Position numbers and translations under genes: made by a program
From: Candidatus Sulfopaludibacter sp.
GTDB taxonomy: Bacteria > Acidobacteriota > Terriglobia > Bryobacterales > Bryobacteraceae
Assembly: GCA_031292755.1 (NCBI GenBank)
Contig: JARLGM010000026.1
Coordinates: 1-53,534 of the forward strand
Direction of reading: 5' to 3'
Length of the DNA stretch: 53,534 bases
In this document: positions 16,745 through 25,700 of the stretch, in pieces
Position numbering within the stretch: the first letter of the stretch is position 1
Layout: each line of letters starts with the position of its first letter
The notes under the pieces: model-generated
The model's database searches: none
The model's input: the letters and a program-made list of their open reading frames with translations, nothing else
What the model was told of the DNA's origin: nothing

Positions 16745-17836
16745 TTACCCCTCGATTTCCGTTTTTTCCACCAGCTTGTCGACGTGCACGCAGTAGATGG
16801 CCGGCTTCCCGTCGCGGTCGCTCTGGAAATAGATTCGCTGGCTGTCGGGCGAAAAGATGGGGCAGGTCAGCTCCGGCCGGCTGGCCTTGTGCTCGCATAA
16901 CGTCAACTCGCGCCGCGTGATGCGCAGCAGAATCAGCACTGTGGGAGACGCGGCGCTGGCGCTGGCGCCCACGAATACCGAAGAGTTGTGATTGCAGCCG
17001 AAAGCGGCGAACTGACTGGTCTTGGCCACGAGCTTGTCGCTATTGGTATCGGGCGTCAGTTCGCGAATCGCGTGCAGTTGCTTGGGGTCTTCCGGGTAAT
17101 TCAGGTACAGCACGGTCCTTCCGTCGGGCGCCCAATTGGCCGTTCCGATCTTTCCCGGCGCGGTCTTCAACTGCCGGTTCTGCTGGCCGTCGGAATTCAC
17201 CAGCCACAAGGCATCGTCGCCGCGGCGATACAGAATCTGCGCGCGCATGGGCCGGTGCACCGGATCGCGCATCGCAAAGGGCGCTTCCACCACGGTGCGC
17301 GCCATGCCTTGCGCCAGCGGCGCCATGCGCAGCCGCGATTGTTCGCCGCGCCGCTCGGCAAAGGTGACATGGGTGCCGTCCGGTCCCACGCTCATGCCGG
17401 CGCACCGCTCCCAGCCTTCGGGAACCTGGTAGAGTGTCCGCTCCCGCAGGTTGGATACGCCCGAGACGTACAGCCCGCGCGCAGCAAAATAACAGAACGA
17501 GCGATTGTCCGGCGTGAGGGTGAGGGATGCGCCATCCAGGTCTTCGATTTGCGTCAACTGGCGGCCCTCGCCGTTATTCAAATCGATGCGATAGGCCTGC
17601 GGGCCTTCGCCGCGGCCTCCGCAGAACAGCATCCAGTTGCTGTTGCGCGCGATGATGCGGTTGTAAGGCGCCGGGAGCGTGCTGGAGTATGCCGGGTCGG
17701 TCAGCCGGTACACGTCGAGTTCGGTGGTGGGGTCGGAATACTTCTTCCAGGCCGCGGGGAAGGGTTCGCCTTTGCGGCCTTGAGCGCGAAGCCCGGCCGC
17801 CGCCCCCCCTGCCAGCAAAAACCCTCGGCGCGTCAT
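16745..17836 (-). CDS. Tat-exported beta-propeller protein, oligogalacturonate lyase (PL22)-like
   Basis: The 363-residue protein starts with a twin-arginine signal (TRRGFLLAGGAAAG). The rest is built of repeated strand motifs typical of TolB/WD40-like propellers: VYRLTDPAYSSTLPAPYNR, LTLTPDNRSFCYFA, MSVGPDGTHVTFAERR, ANWAPDGRTVLYLNYPED and FSPDSQRIYFQSDRDG. The N-terminal layout and lengths recall PL22 oligogalacturonate lyases, but I did not identify the metal histidines with certainty, so catalysis is not claimed. ATG 17836 is preferred because it places the RR motif at the start. Its Tat signal links it to tatA-tatC. Confidence 0.7.
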   Translation of the reverse strand: MTRRGFLLAGGAAAGLRAQGRKGEPFPAAWKKYSDPTTELDVYRLTDPAYSSTLPAPYNRIIARNSNWMLFCGGRGEGPQAYRIDLNNGEGRQLTQIEDLDGASLTLTPDNRSFCYFAARGLYVSGVSNLRERTLYQVPEGWERCAGMSVGPDGTHVTFAERRGEQSRLRMAPLAQGMARTVVEAPFAMRDPVHRPMRAQILYRRGDDALWLVNSDGQQNRQLKTAPGKIGTANWAPDGRTVLYLNYPEDPKQLHAIRELTPDTNSDKLVAKTSQFAAFGCNHNSSVFVGASASAASPTVLILLRITRRELTLCEHKASRPELTCPIFSPDSQRIYFQSDRDGKPAIYCVHVDKLVEKTEIEG

Positions 17837-17920
17837 CAATACCGATGGTAGCAAGAGGACGATGGGCAGTTCGCACCGCAGCCAACCAACACCGGCGCCT
17901 GCTGCGAACTCCGCGCAATA

Positions 17921-17981
17921 GTAACCTTGGTTAGCTCACCTTTGACGACTACTATTAATTTAGCTCTCGTGTAAATAATTG
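17921..17981 (+). promoter_or_regulatory. Upstream motifs shared with the second TadG-like gene
   Basis: GTAACCTTGG (17921-17930) and GTAAATAATTG (17971-17981) recur upstream of the paralogue as GTAACTTTGG and GTGAATAATTG. The second motif ends 4 nt before ATG 17986. No ribosome binding site or consensus -35/-10 pair was evident. Confidence 0.35.
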
Positions 17982-17985
17982 ATCT

Positions 17986-19296
17986 ATGCCAATCGTCTCA
18001 CAAAGATCCGGGAGCAGCGGACAGGCCGCCATCATAATAACCCTGTCCCTGCCCGTGATGCTCGGGATGCTGGGTCTGGTGACGGAAATCGGCTGGGCAT
18101 ATTGGCGCCAGGAGGCATGCCGGACGGCGGCGCAGGCCGCTGCGGTGGCTGCCGCCAGGCAGGCACAAATCGCCGGAGCATTTACCACCACCTCGGGCAT
18201 TTACACCCAGAGTACCACGGCCAGTTGTCCCGCCAGCCCCACTTCGCCATCCACTAACAATCTCATGGCAGGTTGCCTGTACGCGAAAGCCAACGGCTTC
18301 ACCAATTCCGGTACTCAACTGGTGAAGTATAGCGCCGGGACCAGCGGCTCGCCTGCATCCGGTTCGACTCCCAACTATTGGGTGCGGTATATCGTCACCG
18401 AATCGAACCCCAGCCTGTTCTCGTCCGTGCTGGGATACAAGCACGTGACGGCCAGCGGCATGGCGACCGCCGGGGTGTTTCTGGGCGTGCAGGGGGCCTG
18501 CATCTACGCGTTGGATCCCACCGCCAGCGGCGCCGTCAACCTGGGTGGCAATACCATCGTGAATGCCGGCTGCGGCGTGTACGACAATTCCAACTCCACC
18601 ACCGCCCTCACCTGTTCCAACAATACTACCTTGAATGCCGGCAACTCGACGATCAATGTTGCGGGCCTGAGTGCCTGTTACGGTTCGGTTTCACCGGCGC
18701 CCAGTCAGAACCAGCCCCGTACGGCCGATCCTTTCCAATACCTGGACCCTCCCGCCATTCCGAATCGCTGCGATTCCAACGGCCTCAGTGCCAATAGTAC
18801 GGTGAGCATGCCTGCCGACGGTACATACGTGATCTGCAATGGAGGCATCACCATGAAATCCAACGGTACCCTGAACCTGCCGGCGGGAACATACATCATC
18901 CAGGGCGGCGGAATCGATTGGGAGAACGGCACGGCGAGCGGCACCGGCGTGACCATCTATATGACCGGCCCGAACCCGGGCGGAATCAAAATCAACGGCA
19001 ACATGGGTGTGAATCTCACGGCGCCCACTTCCGGATACTACTGGGGTGTATTGTTCTATCAGGATCGCAGCCTGACCTCCCCGCCCGCCGATGTCCTCAA
19101 CGGCGGATCCGCCATGAACTTAAGCGGGACCGTTTATCTTCCGGGAAGCGCCGTGGCGTATAGTGGCGGCAGCGCCTCCTCGGTCACCGCACTGATCGCC
19201 GATACCGTCACGTTCACTGGAACTTCGACCTTCGGAACCGATACCAACGGAGCGGTCACCGGCTTGGGGCGGCCCTTCACAGCACTTCTGGAGTAA
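17986..19296 (+). CDS. TadG-like pilus-assembly/Flp-type protein with beta-helix-like domain, copy 1
   Basis: The 436-residue protein has a TadE/TadG-type N terminus: a short basic start (QRSGSSGQAAI), one membrane helix (IIITLSLPVMLGMLGLVTEI), then GWAYWRQEACRTAAQAAAVA. This is the prepilin-like signature of Flp (tight adherence) pilus minor proteins. The periplasmic part carries cysteines and a Gly/Asn/Thr-rich repeat region (SMPADGTYVICNGGITMK, LPAGTYIIQGGGID, VYLPGSAVAYSGGSASS), which suggests a right-handed beta-helix. The next gene is a clear paralogue with matching blocks in the same order, so the pair is a tandem duplication. No other tad genes are in the window. Confidence 0.75.
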   Translation: MPIVSQRSGSSGQAAIIITLSLPVMLGMLGLVTEIGWAYWRQEACRTAAQAAAVAAARQAQIAGAFTTTSGIYTQSTTASCPASPTSPSTNNLMAGCLYAKANGFTNSGTQLVKYSAGTSGSPASGSTPNYWVRYIVTESNPSLFSSVLGYKHVTASGMATAGVFLGVQGACIYALDPTASGAVNLGGNTIVNAGCGVYDNSNSTTALTCSNNTTLNAGNSTINVAGLSACYGSVSPAPSQNQPRTADPFQYLDPPAIPNRCDSNGLSANSTVSMPADGTYVICNGGITMKSNGTLNLPAGTYIIQGGGIDWENGTASGTGVTIYMTGPNPGGIKINGNMGVNLTAPTSGYYWGVLFYQDRSLTSPPADVLNGGSAMNLSGTVYLPGSAVAYSGGSASSVTALIADTVTFTGTSTFGTDTNGAVTGLGRPFTALLE

Positions 19297-19327
19297 GACC
19301 GGCTAACTTCCGATAACGTAAATCCGG

Positions 19328-19373
19328 GTAACTTTGGCCGACTGTTTTTCAGTTGCGCCTTAGTGAATAATTG
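19328..19373 (+). promoter_or_regulatory. Upstream motifs shared with the first TadG-like gene
   Basis: GTAACTTTGG (19328-19337) and GTGAATAATTG (19363-19373) match the pair at 17921-17981. Spacing differs by about 15 bp: 42 nt between motif starts in copy 1 versus fewer here is replaced by a shorter insert. Shared control of the two genes is inferred. Confidence 0.35.
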
Positions 19374-19391
19374 CGCTAGTTGGATCGTCTT

Positions 19392-20726
19392 ATGACAATA
19401 GCGCAATGTGCCCGCAAACACGTCGGGATCCGAACCAGGGGACAGGCGGCCATCATGATGGCCCTGTCCATCCCCCTGATGTTCGGACTGCTCGCGATGG
19501 CTGTAGATGTCGGTTGGGCCTATTGGCGGGCGGAAGCCTGCAAGACCGCCGCACAGGCCGCGGCATTCGCTGCGGCCCGGCAGGCGCAACTCGGCTCCAG
19601 CCTCGCCTGTGGCACGGTATCCTGCCAGAGCACCACTGCGAATTGCCCCGCCACTCCCACCAGTCCGCCTTCCAACAATCTGATTGCGGGCTGCCTCTAT
19701 GCGGCGCAAAATGGCTTCACGAACTCCGGCAAACAGAAGGTGATGTACCAGGCCAACACCTCCGGTTCGCCGGTCGCCGGACCCGCTCCGAACTACTGGA
19801 TCCGCTTCACCGTCACCGAGCAGATCCCGACCCTGTTTGCCTCGGTGTTCAACCAGAAATTTCTGGTGGTCAGTGCGCGAGCCACCGCGGGCGTATTCAC
19901 CAACGCCGCGGGCGCCTGCATCTACGCGTTGGACCCGGTGGACCCTGGCGCGATCAGTATGGTAGGCACCTCCGATGTCGAATCGGGCTGTGGCGTTTGG
20001 GACAATTCCAGCTCGTCGAGTTCTCTGAGTTGCACCAATAACACTACGCTCAATGTCACCGGCGGCTCCATCACGCTCGCCGGCGGCAATGCCTGCCGGG
20101 GTACGGTGTCGCCCGCTCCGAACACCAATCAGCCCCAGACCGCCGACCCGTTCGCCGGCGTTCCCCTTCCCACCGCTCCTGCGCGCTGCGATTCCTACGG
20201 CCTCAATGCGGGCGATACCGTCACCATGCCCTCCGATGGATACTACGTGATCTGCGGCGGTGGCGGCATCACCATGACCGGCAACAGCAGCCTCACCCTT
20301 CCCGCCGGAATGTACATTCTGCAAGGCGGTGAGCTTGACTGGCACAACGGCACGGTTTCCGGCAGCGGTGTCACCATTTACGAAACCGGCCCCGGCGCCG
20401 GCGGCAACACGATCAACGGCAACATGGTGGTGAATCTTTCGGCGCCCACCAGCGGGACCTACAAAGGGCTGGTCATCTTTCGCGACCGTACACTCACCTC
20501 GCCGCCCAGCGATAAATACGACGGTGGAGCCGGCATGAACTTCAACGGGACCATTTACGTGCCGGGGAGCGACGTCGAATACACCGGCGGAAGCGCCACT
20601 TCCGTTACCGCCCTGGTGGCGTACGCCATATCGTTCAAGGGCAACTCTACGTTCGGCGCGGACACGACCGGATCGATCACCGGAATCAATTCCGGCGGCG
20701 GCTACAGCGCCTACATTATCGAGTAA
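19392..20726 (+). CDS. TadG-like pilus-assembly/Flp-type protein with beta-helix-like domain, copy 2
   Basis: The 444-residue paralogue of the preceding gene has the same layout: basic start, membrane helix (AAIMMALSIPLMFGLLAMAV), GWAYWRAEACKTAAQAAAFA, then a Cys-containing region and a repetitive beta-rich end (TMPSDGYYVICGGGGITM, LPAGMYILQGGELDWHNG, IYVPGSDVEYTGGSATS). ATG 19392 is preferred; TTG 19380 would add 4 residues. The spacer from copy 1 is 95 nt and contains the shared motifs. The 3' end overlaps the convergent membrane-protein gene by 11 bp. An adhesin or minor pilin role is plausible by family, not shown. Confidence 0.75.
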   Translation: MTIAQCARKHVGIRTRGQAAIMMALSIPLMFGLLAMAVDVGWAYWRAEACKTAAQAAAFAAARQAQLGSSLACGTVSCQSTTANCPATPTSPPSNNLIAGCLYAAQNGFTNSGKQKVMYQANTSGSPVAGPAPNYWIRFTVTEQIPTLFASVFNQKFLVVSARATAGVFTNAAGACIYALDPVDPGAISMVGTSDVESGCGVWDNSSSSSSLSCTNNTTLNVTGGSITLAGGNACRGTVSPAPNTNQPQTADPFAGVPLPTAPARCDSYGLNAGDTVTMPSDGYYVICGGGGITMTGNSSLTLPAGMYILQGGELDWHNGTVSGSGVTIYETGPGAGGNTINGNMVVNLSAPTSGTYKGLVIFRDRTLTSPPSDKYDGGAGMNFNGTIYVPGSDVEYTGGSATSVTALVAYAISFKGNSTFGADTTGSITGINSGGGYSAYIIE

Positions 20727-21624
20727 ACCGGCGCGAACTGGCCTTCCGGATCACGTCCATCTGGTATACCGGCGCTACCGCAAAAGCGGCGGAGGAGGGC
20801 AGCCAGAGGTACCATCCGATGCTGGACCACGGGTATGGCAAATACCCGTAACTCATCGCCCATATCGAGATATCGCCCAACACCACCAGCGCAATCCCGG
20901 CGCTGAAGGCCACCCAGCAGCGTCCGATCCACCCCGGTCCCATTCGTCGCGTGGAGCGGTACAGCAGCATAGCCTCAGCCAGCAGGACCCAGAGCAACGG
21001 ATCCACGGGCCAGTTCAGAATCTCCCCCAATGCCGGATGCTTGCCATGCTGCAAGGCAATCCACAGGTCCCGGAATTCGTTGATCACATAGATAGCCACT
21101 ACGCTAAGCAGCGTCCAATCGGCCCTAGTCAGCCGCCCGAGGAATCCGCTCCGGCGATAAATCCGCAGGGTGTACAGGAGGCCCAGGGCGAGCAAGGCGA
21201 ATCGCAGCGGGCCGCCGGCAATAAGCCCGACCTGACGGATTGTAGCGCCCGAACTCTTGGACCACCCCGCCAGGTGGGTGACGGGATTCCAGAACGAGTC
21301 CACGCTGAAAATCTGGACGTTCAGGGAACTGACGAGATCGCAACCCGCCGATGCCGAAATCAGTTGCCAGGCCCGATTTAATGGTTCGCCGCTCAAAAAC
21401 TGGCTGCACAGGCGAACCGAATACGTCAGTTGCACCAGCGCCAGGGCCACAGTGAGCAAACCGCCGGGTAGGCCAAAAAATCCGTCAATCCACGCGGGAT
21501 TCCCGGAAATCCGCCAGGCAAGATAAGTGAGTACTCCGATCGCCAGATAGGCGGCCGTGGCCAAATAGATCAACGTGGAGCAACCCACCGCCCCGTCCCG
21601 CGGGTTGGCATCCTGGAATGTCAC
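20716..21624 (-). CDS. Multi-pass membrane protein, function unknown
   Basis: The 302-residue protein has about seven or eight hydrophobic segments (for example TLIYLATAAYLAIGVLTYLA, GLLTVALALVQLTYSV, WTLLSVVAIYVINEF, WIGRCWVAFSAGIALVVLGD). No catalytic or transport motif was recognised. It is the last gene of a minus-strand run with the anti-sigma candidate (10-nt gap) and the ECF sigma factor, so it may be a signal-linked membrane component, but that rests on position only. Its 3' end overlaps the TadG-like copy 2 gene. Confidence 0.6.
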   Translation of the reverse strand: MTFQDANPRDGAVGCSTLIYLATAAYLAIGVLTYLAWRISGNPAWIDGFFGLPGGLLTVALALVQLTYSVRLCSQFLSGEPLNRAWQLISASAGCDLVSSLNVQIFSVDSFWNPVTHLAGWSKSSGATIRQVGLIAGGPLRFALLALGLLYTLRIYRRSGFLGRLTRADWTLLSVVAIYVINEFRDLWIALQHGKHPALGEILNWPVDPLLWVLLAEAMLLYRSTRRMGPGWIGRCWVAFSAGIALVVLGDISIWAMSYGYLPYPWSSIGWYLWLPSSAAFAVAPVYQMDVIRKASSRRFTR

Positions 21625-21634
21625 CGATGTAAGA

Positions 21635-22075
21635 TTACGCTCTTATGAGAGCAGCGTCCACTACATAGGTGACCAGATGCGCCGCGGCTCTTCCCCCGAG
21701 GAATAGAGCCAGTACGGGCTCGATACTGGAAAGCAGGTTCTCGCCGCTTTCCGCCACCGGTTTCAGGATGCTATCGGTAGCGTCAGGACCCAGAAACGGG
21801 GCGATTTCCGTCGCCACCCGGCGCTTGACCGCTGCACCCGTGCGGCCGGTTTGGGAGGCGGAGTTCTCCCAACGTTGAATCGCCGACTGCATGCGCGCCA
21901 GCAACGTCGGGTCCGGTCCCGGCTCCCGCTGGTCTCCCAACGCACTTTGCAGCCGGTGTAGCTCCAATCTGCAAACATCACACTGGTCCAGATGAGACTG
22001 CACGGAACCAAACTGGTCCTCAACCAAACCGCCATCCCGGAATGCAATCAGGGATCCCAGATCAGGATGTTGTAT
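21635..22075 (-). CDS. Zinc-finger anti-sigma factor candidate with no standard start codon
   Basis: The conserved zinc-finger segment is HLDQCDVCRLEL (H-x3-C-x2-C), as in zf-HC2 anti-sigma factors that hold ECF sigma factors inactive. Upstream in the same frame is HPDLGSLIAFRDGG, which matches the normal family N terminus, but the frame is open only from 22078 and the first usable codons are CTT, ATA (22075) and CAA. The nearest standard-type start, TTG 22027, would cut off that motif. Length from ATA is 146 residues. The frame overlaps the sigma stop by 14 bp, so translation from the sigma ribosome is likely. A weak membrane-like stretch lies near the C terminus. Confidence 0.6.
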   Translation of the reverse strand: MQHPDLGSLIAFRDGGLVEDQFGSVQSHLDQCDVCRLELHRLQSALGDQREPGPDPTLLARMQSAIQRWENSASQTGRTGAAVKRRVATEIAPFLGPDATDSILKPVAESGENLLSSIEPVLALFLGGRAAAHLVTYVVDAALIRA

Positions 22076-22667
22076 AAGTCAGCGCCTCCTGCACTAAACA
22101 GAGTAACGCCTCGGCGATTCCCGTGAAACTGTTATTTTGACAGCCGCCGTATCGCCGTAGTTTTTGCTGCGCCCGCGCCAGTGTCGCCCCTACCGTTCCG
22201 ATCCGGATGTCCATTACTACTGCTATTTCGGAGTAACTGAGCCCTTCGCCGCGCAGCGTGAGGCAGGTAAACTCGCGGCCCGACAGGACTTTGGCAAGCT
22301 CCTGCGCCCCCTGCGACCGCTGCAGCAGGTTCTCCGGATTGACGTCGGTCTGGGGAGACAGGCTATCCACATCCGCCGTTTGCACTTCCCGGCGCGAAGG
22401 GGCCGCCTTGATCTGGTCGAGCAGATAATTCCGCAGCACGTGGTACAGCCAGGCCCGTGGATTTTCGATGTTCCTGCCGTACCGGACCTCGACGAAGTAA
22501 CGGAGGAACACCTCTTGAACCGCGTCCCGGGCCTCGTCCTGGCTGGCGGCAAGTTGTCCGGCGTAGCGCAGCAGCGCAGGCCCGAACTCCTCGTACACCG
22601 TGACAGTTGCCTGCTCCGCCTCCGTCGCCGCAGGGCTGGAGCCCGTTTGAGTCTTATCCTGATCCAC
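22062..22667 (-). CDS. ECF-type RNA polymerase sigma factor
   Basis: The 201-residue protein has region 2 (LLRYAGQLAASQDEARDAVQ, EVFLRYF, WLYHVLRNYLLDQ) and region 4 (LTLRGEGLSYSEIAVVMDIR, VGATLARAQQKLRR), the ECF sigma-70 layout. It redirects RNA polymerase to a small set of promoters. The zinc-finger protein that likely holds it inactive overlaps its 3' end. It is divergent from the TonB-dependent receptor, 119 nt away, so that receptor may be a target. ECF identity is secure; targets are inferred. The C-terminal 25 residues are unusual for a short ECF protein. Confidence 0.92.
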   Translation of the reverse strand: MDQDKTQTGSSPAATEAEQATVTVYEEFGPALLRYAGQLAASQDEARDAVQEVFLRYFVEVRYGRNIENPRAWLYHVLRNYLLDQIKAAPSRREVQTADVDSLSPQTDVNPENLLQRSQGAQELAKVLSGREFTCLTLRGEGLSYSEIAVVMDIRIGTVGATLARAQQKLRRYGGCQNNSFTGIAEALLCLVQEALTYTTS

Positions 22668-22786
22668 AGCTATTCATTCTATCGGCCAAAACCCGAGCAT
22701 CCAATAGGGCCAATAGTATCCTCCAGATGATAACTCAGGATATCAGTATTGGGCGCGACCGGCGGTTGTGGGACACTGACAAATTG
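22668..22786. other. Divergent control region between sigma factor and TonB receptor
   Basis: This 119-bp gap drives both genes. An inverted repeat is visible: ATCCT (near 22718) and AGGAT (near 22737). CCAATAG occurs twice (near 22700 and 22711). No clear ribosome binding site precedes ATG 22787. An ECF promoter could lie here, but its sequence cannot be called. Confidence 0.35.
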
Positions 22787-25700
22787 ATGTCCGTCCACCG
22801 TTTTGTCCGCCAGGGCGCCCTGTGCACTCTGTGGCTTTTGTGCTACACCTTGTCTTTGGCAGCGCAAGCCACTTCCGGATCAATCGAGGGCTTCATCACC
22901 GACCCCACCGGCGCGCGCGTTCCCGATGCCCGAGTCGTCGTCCGCGAAGAATCTTCCGGACTCGAGAAAGCTACTCAGACCAACGGTTTGGGTGAGTACG
23001 CCGTGGCTGGTCTTCCACCGGGACGCTACCGCATTACCGCCGGCAAAAGCGGGTTCCAGCCGTTCGCGTCCCAGCCCGCCGAACTGGCCATCGATCAAAA
23101 ACTGCGGGCCGATGCGACGCTGCAGTTGGGCACGCTGGAGTCAGCCCCCGTCCAGGTGATTGACTCCAGCCTGCAAACGCAGACTGCCGAGACTGGCGAG
23201 ACGATTCGATCCAGCCAGATTCTGGGCTTGCCTTTGCTGGGCCGCAATTTCCTGGAACTGTCGCTCCTGACGCCTGGAGCGGCCGTCGCTTCCGGCGGTA
23301 ATACGCTGAACATCGCCGTGAATGGCCAGCGCGAGTTCGCCAACTCCATTCTGATCGATGGCGTGGAGGCCTCCGCCAATCGCAACAACGACACCACCCT
23401 GCGTCCCAGCGTGGATAGCGTGGAAGAGTTCAGGATTCTCACCTCGTCCTACTCCGCCGAATTCGGACGCGCCTCGGGAGCCGTGATCGCCATCGAGACG
23501 CGCTCGGGTGGCAACCGCTTTCACGGGTCCCTGTACGAATTCTTCAGGCCGAATGTCACGGCGGCGCGGACTTTTTTTGCGCCGGTGGCCTCGCCGCTGA
23601 AGCAGCACAATTTCGGCGGCACGGCCGGCGGCCCCGTGCGCCGGAATCGCACCTTCTTCTTCGCGTCGTCTGAGGAGGCGCGCATCCGCACGTCGTACTC
23701 GTTCCTGGATTCGGTGCCGCCTGCCGGCCAGATCCGCGTGCTGCCCGGCGGCGCGGTGGATCTGTCGCGGCTCAAGGATCCGTTTTCCGGGAACCAGGTC
23801 CCCATTTTCGATCCCAACTTTTATGCGGCGAACTATTATTCGTCGCCGTTCCCGGGTAATGTGATTCCGGCCAGTCGCGTGAGTCCCGCCGGAAAAGCCG
23901 TGCTGCAGCAGTTGTTCCCGTCGCCCACGCTGCCCGGCATTTACAACGGATGGTACAGTAATTTCGATTCCACGCAGGCTTATGCTTTCGATTCGCACAC
24001 CGCCGGCGGCCGTCTGGACCACGTGTTTTCCGAAAAGGACCGTCTCAGCGCGGTCTACCATTTCAATGCCTTCGGTTCCACCACCGGCGACCGTTTCGCA
24101 GGCCACATTCCCATTGCGGGAGGCGGCGACGCGGACTATGGCGACCAGGAAGATTCGCGCAGCCAGCAGTTGGCGCTTTCCGAGGATCACACCTTCGGTG
24201 GCCGCTGGCTGAACCAGGCGCGTTTCGGATACACGCGCTATCGCTTGGATCAGCTAAGCCTGCTCCACAACCAGAATCTGGCGTCGCAGCTCGGCATGGC
24301 CAACGTCAACCTGCCCGGCTTTCCGCAGACTTCGGGGCTGCCCGATATCTACCTGGGGTTCGGCGCGCAGACCGGTGGGTCCACTTACAAGCCCTTATAT
24401 TTCCTGGATTCCAACCAGCAGTTCGGCGATACCATGACGGCCCGCCTGGGAGCGCATGATTTCAAAGCCGGCGCGGAGTTCCGGCGTCTCACCTCGAATC
24501 CCTTCTTCTCCCTGTTTCCTACCGGGTTTCAATACTACGCCGGAGCCGGCGCCAGTCTCACCAGCGATCCGAACTACGGGTTCTACGATCCCGGCGCCTT
24601 CTACTATAACGGCGGATCCGACATTGCTGACCTGCTGCTCGGGCTGCCTTACACCGTCAACCTGGGTCTGCAACTCACCAATCCTTCCACGCGCAGTTGG
24701 GAGGGCAGCCTGTTCGTGCAGGACATCTGGCAGGCCACGCCTTCGTTATCGATCTCCTACGGGCTTCGCTACGAATACGCCGCGCCGTGGACCGAGGTTT
24801 CCAACCGCGCGGCGAATTTCGATTTCACCTCGCACCAGATGCTGCTCGCCGGAGTGGGCGGCAATTCGGCTTCGCTGGTGCAGCCGGACCGCAACAACTT
24901 CGCGCCCCGTGTGGGTGTTGCCTGGCGCGCCGGCTCCCACCTTGTGGTGCGCGCCGGTTGGGGCATCTATTATTCGCCCGAGAACGATGCGCGGGAAGAT
25001 GTGCTCACCAAGAATTTTCCCTTCGCCCCGCAGCAGACCGTCTTCAATAACATCTATGGCGGGCTGCCGTTCTCCTACCTGCTCGATAGCGGCGTGGCCC
25101 GCATGACCTCGGTGCCGCCACTGTCCGCTGCCACCGGGCAGAATGTTTTCGCCGTCGATGCCGGCATGAGGACGGGCTATTCCCAACTCTACAATCTGGC
25201 GGTGGAACACTCGCTCGGTTCCGCCACCACGATCGAGGCTGCCTATGTGGGGTCGGCCAGCCGCAAACTGCCGTATGCCGTGGGCAACGTAAATCTGGCC
25301 AATCGCGTGACGCCCCTGCTGGGACAGATCCAGGCGCTGTTCTCGGAAGGCTCGGCCGGTTTCAATTCGCTGCAATGGAAAGTCCGGCGCAGATATCACG
25401 CACTCACTTTTCTGGCCGGATACACCCTGGGGAAGAATATGGATAACGGCCCGGCCCCGTTCAACCTGGGCCATAACCAGAACGCTCACAATCAGCCGCA
25501 GAACCCTTTCAACCTTGCCGCCGAACGCGCCGTGGCCGATGGCGACGTGCAACACAACGTGGTGGGCAGCTTTCTGTATCGCCTGCCGCGGAGCCGCAAT
25601 CCGGTTCTCCGCGACTGGGCCGTCGCCGGCATCTTCACGGCGCGCAGCGGCCTGCCGGTCAACGTGGTGCGCAATGCCGGCAACACCAACCTGCCGGGAC

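Noticed and set aside
19134..20345. Minus-strand open frame (403 codons) opposite the TadG-like genes
   Set aside because: No family pattern; explained by the codon bias of the TadG-like genes.
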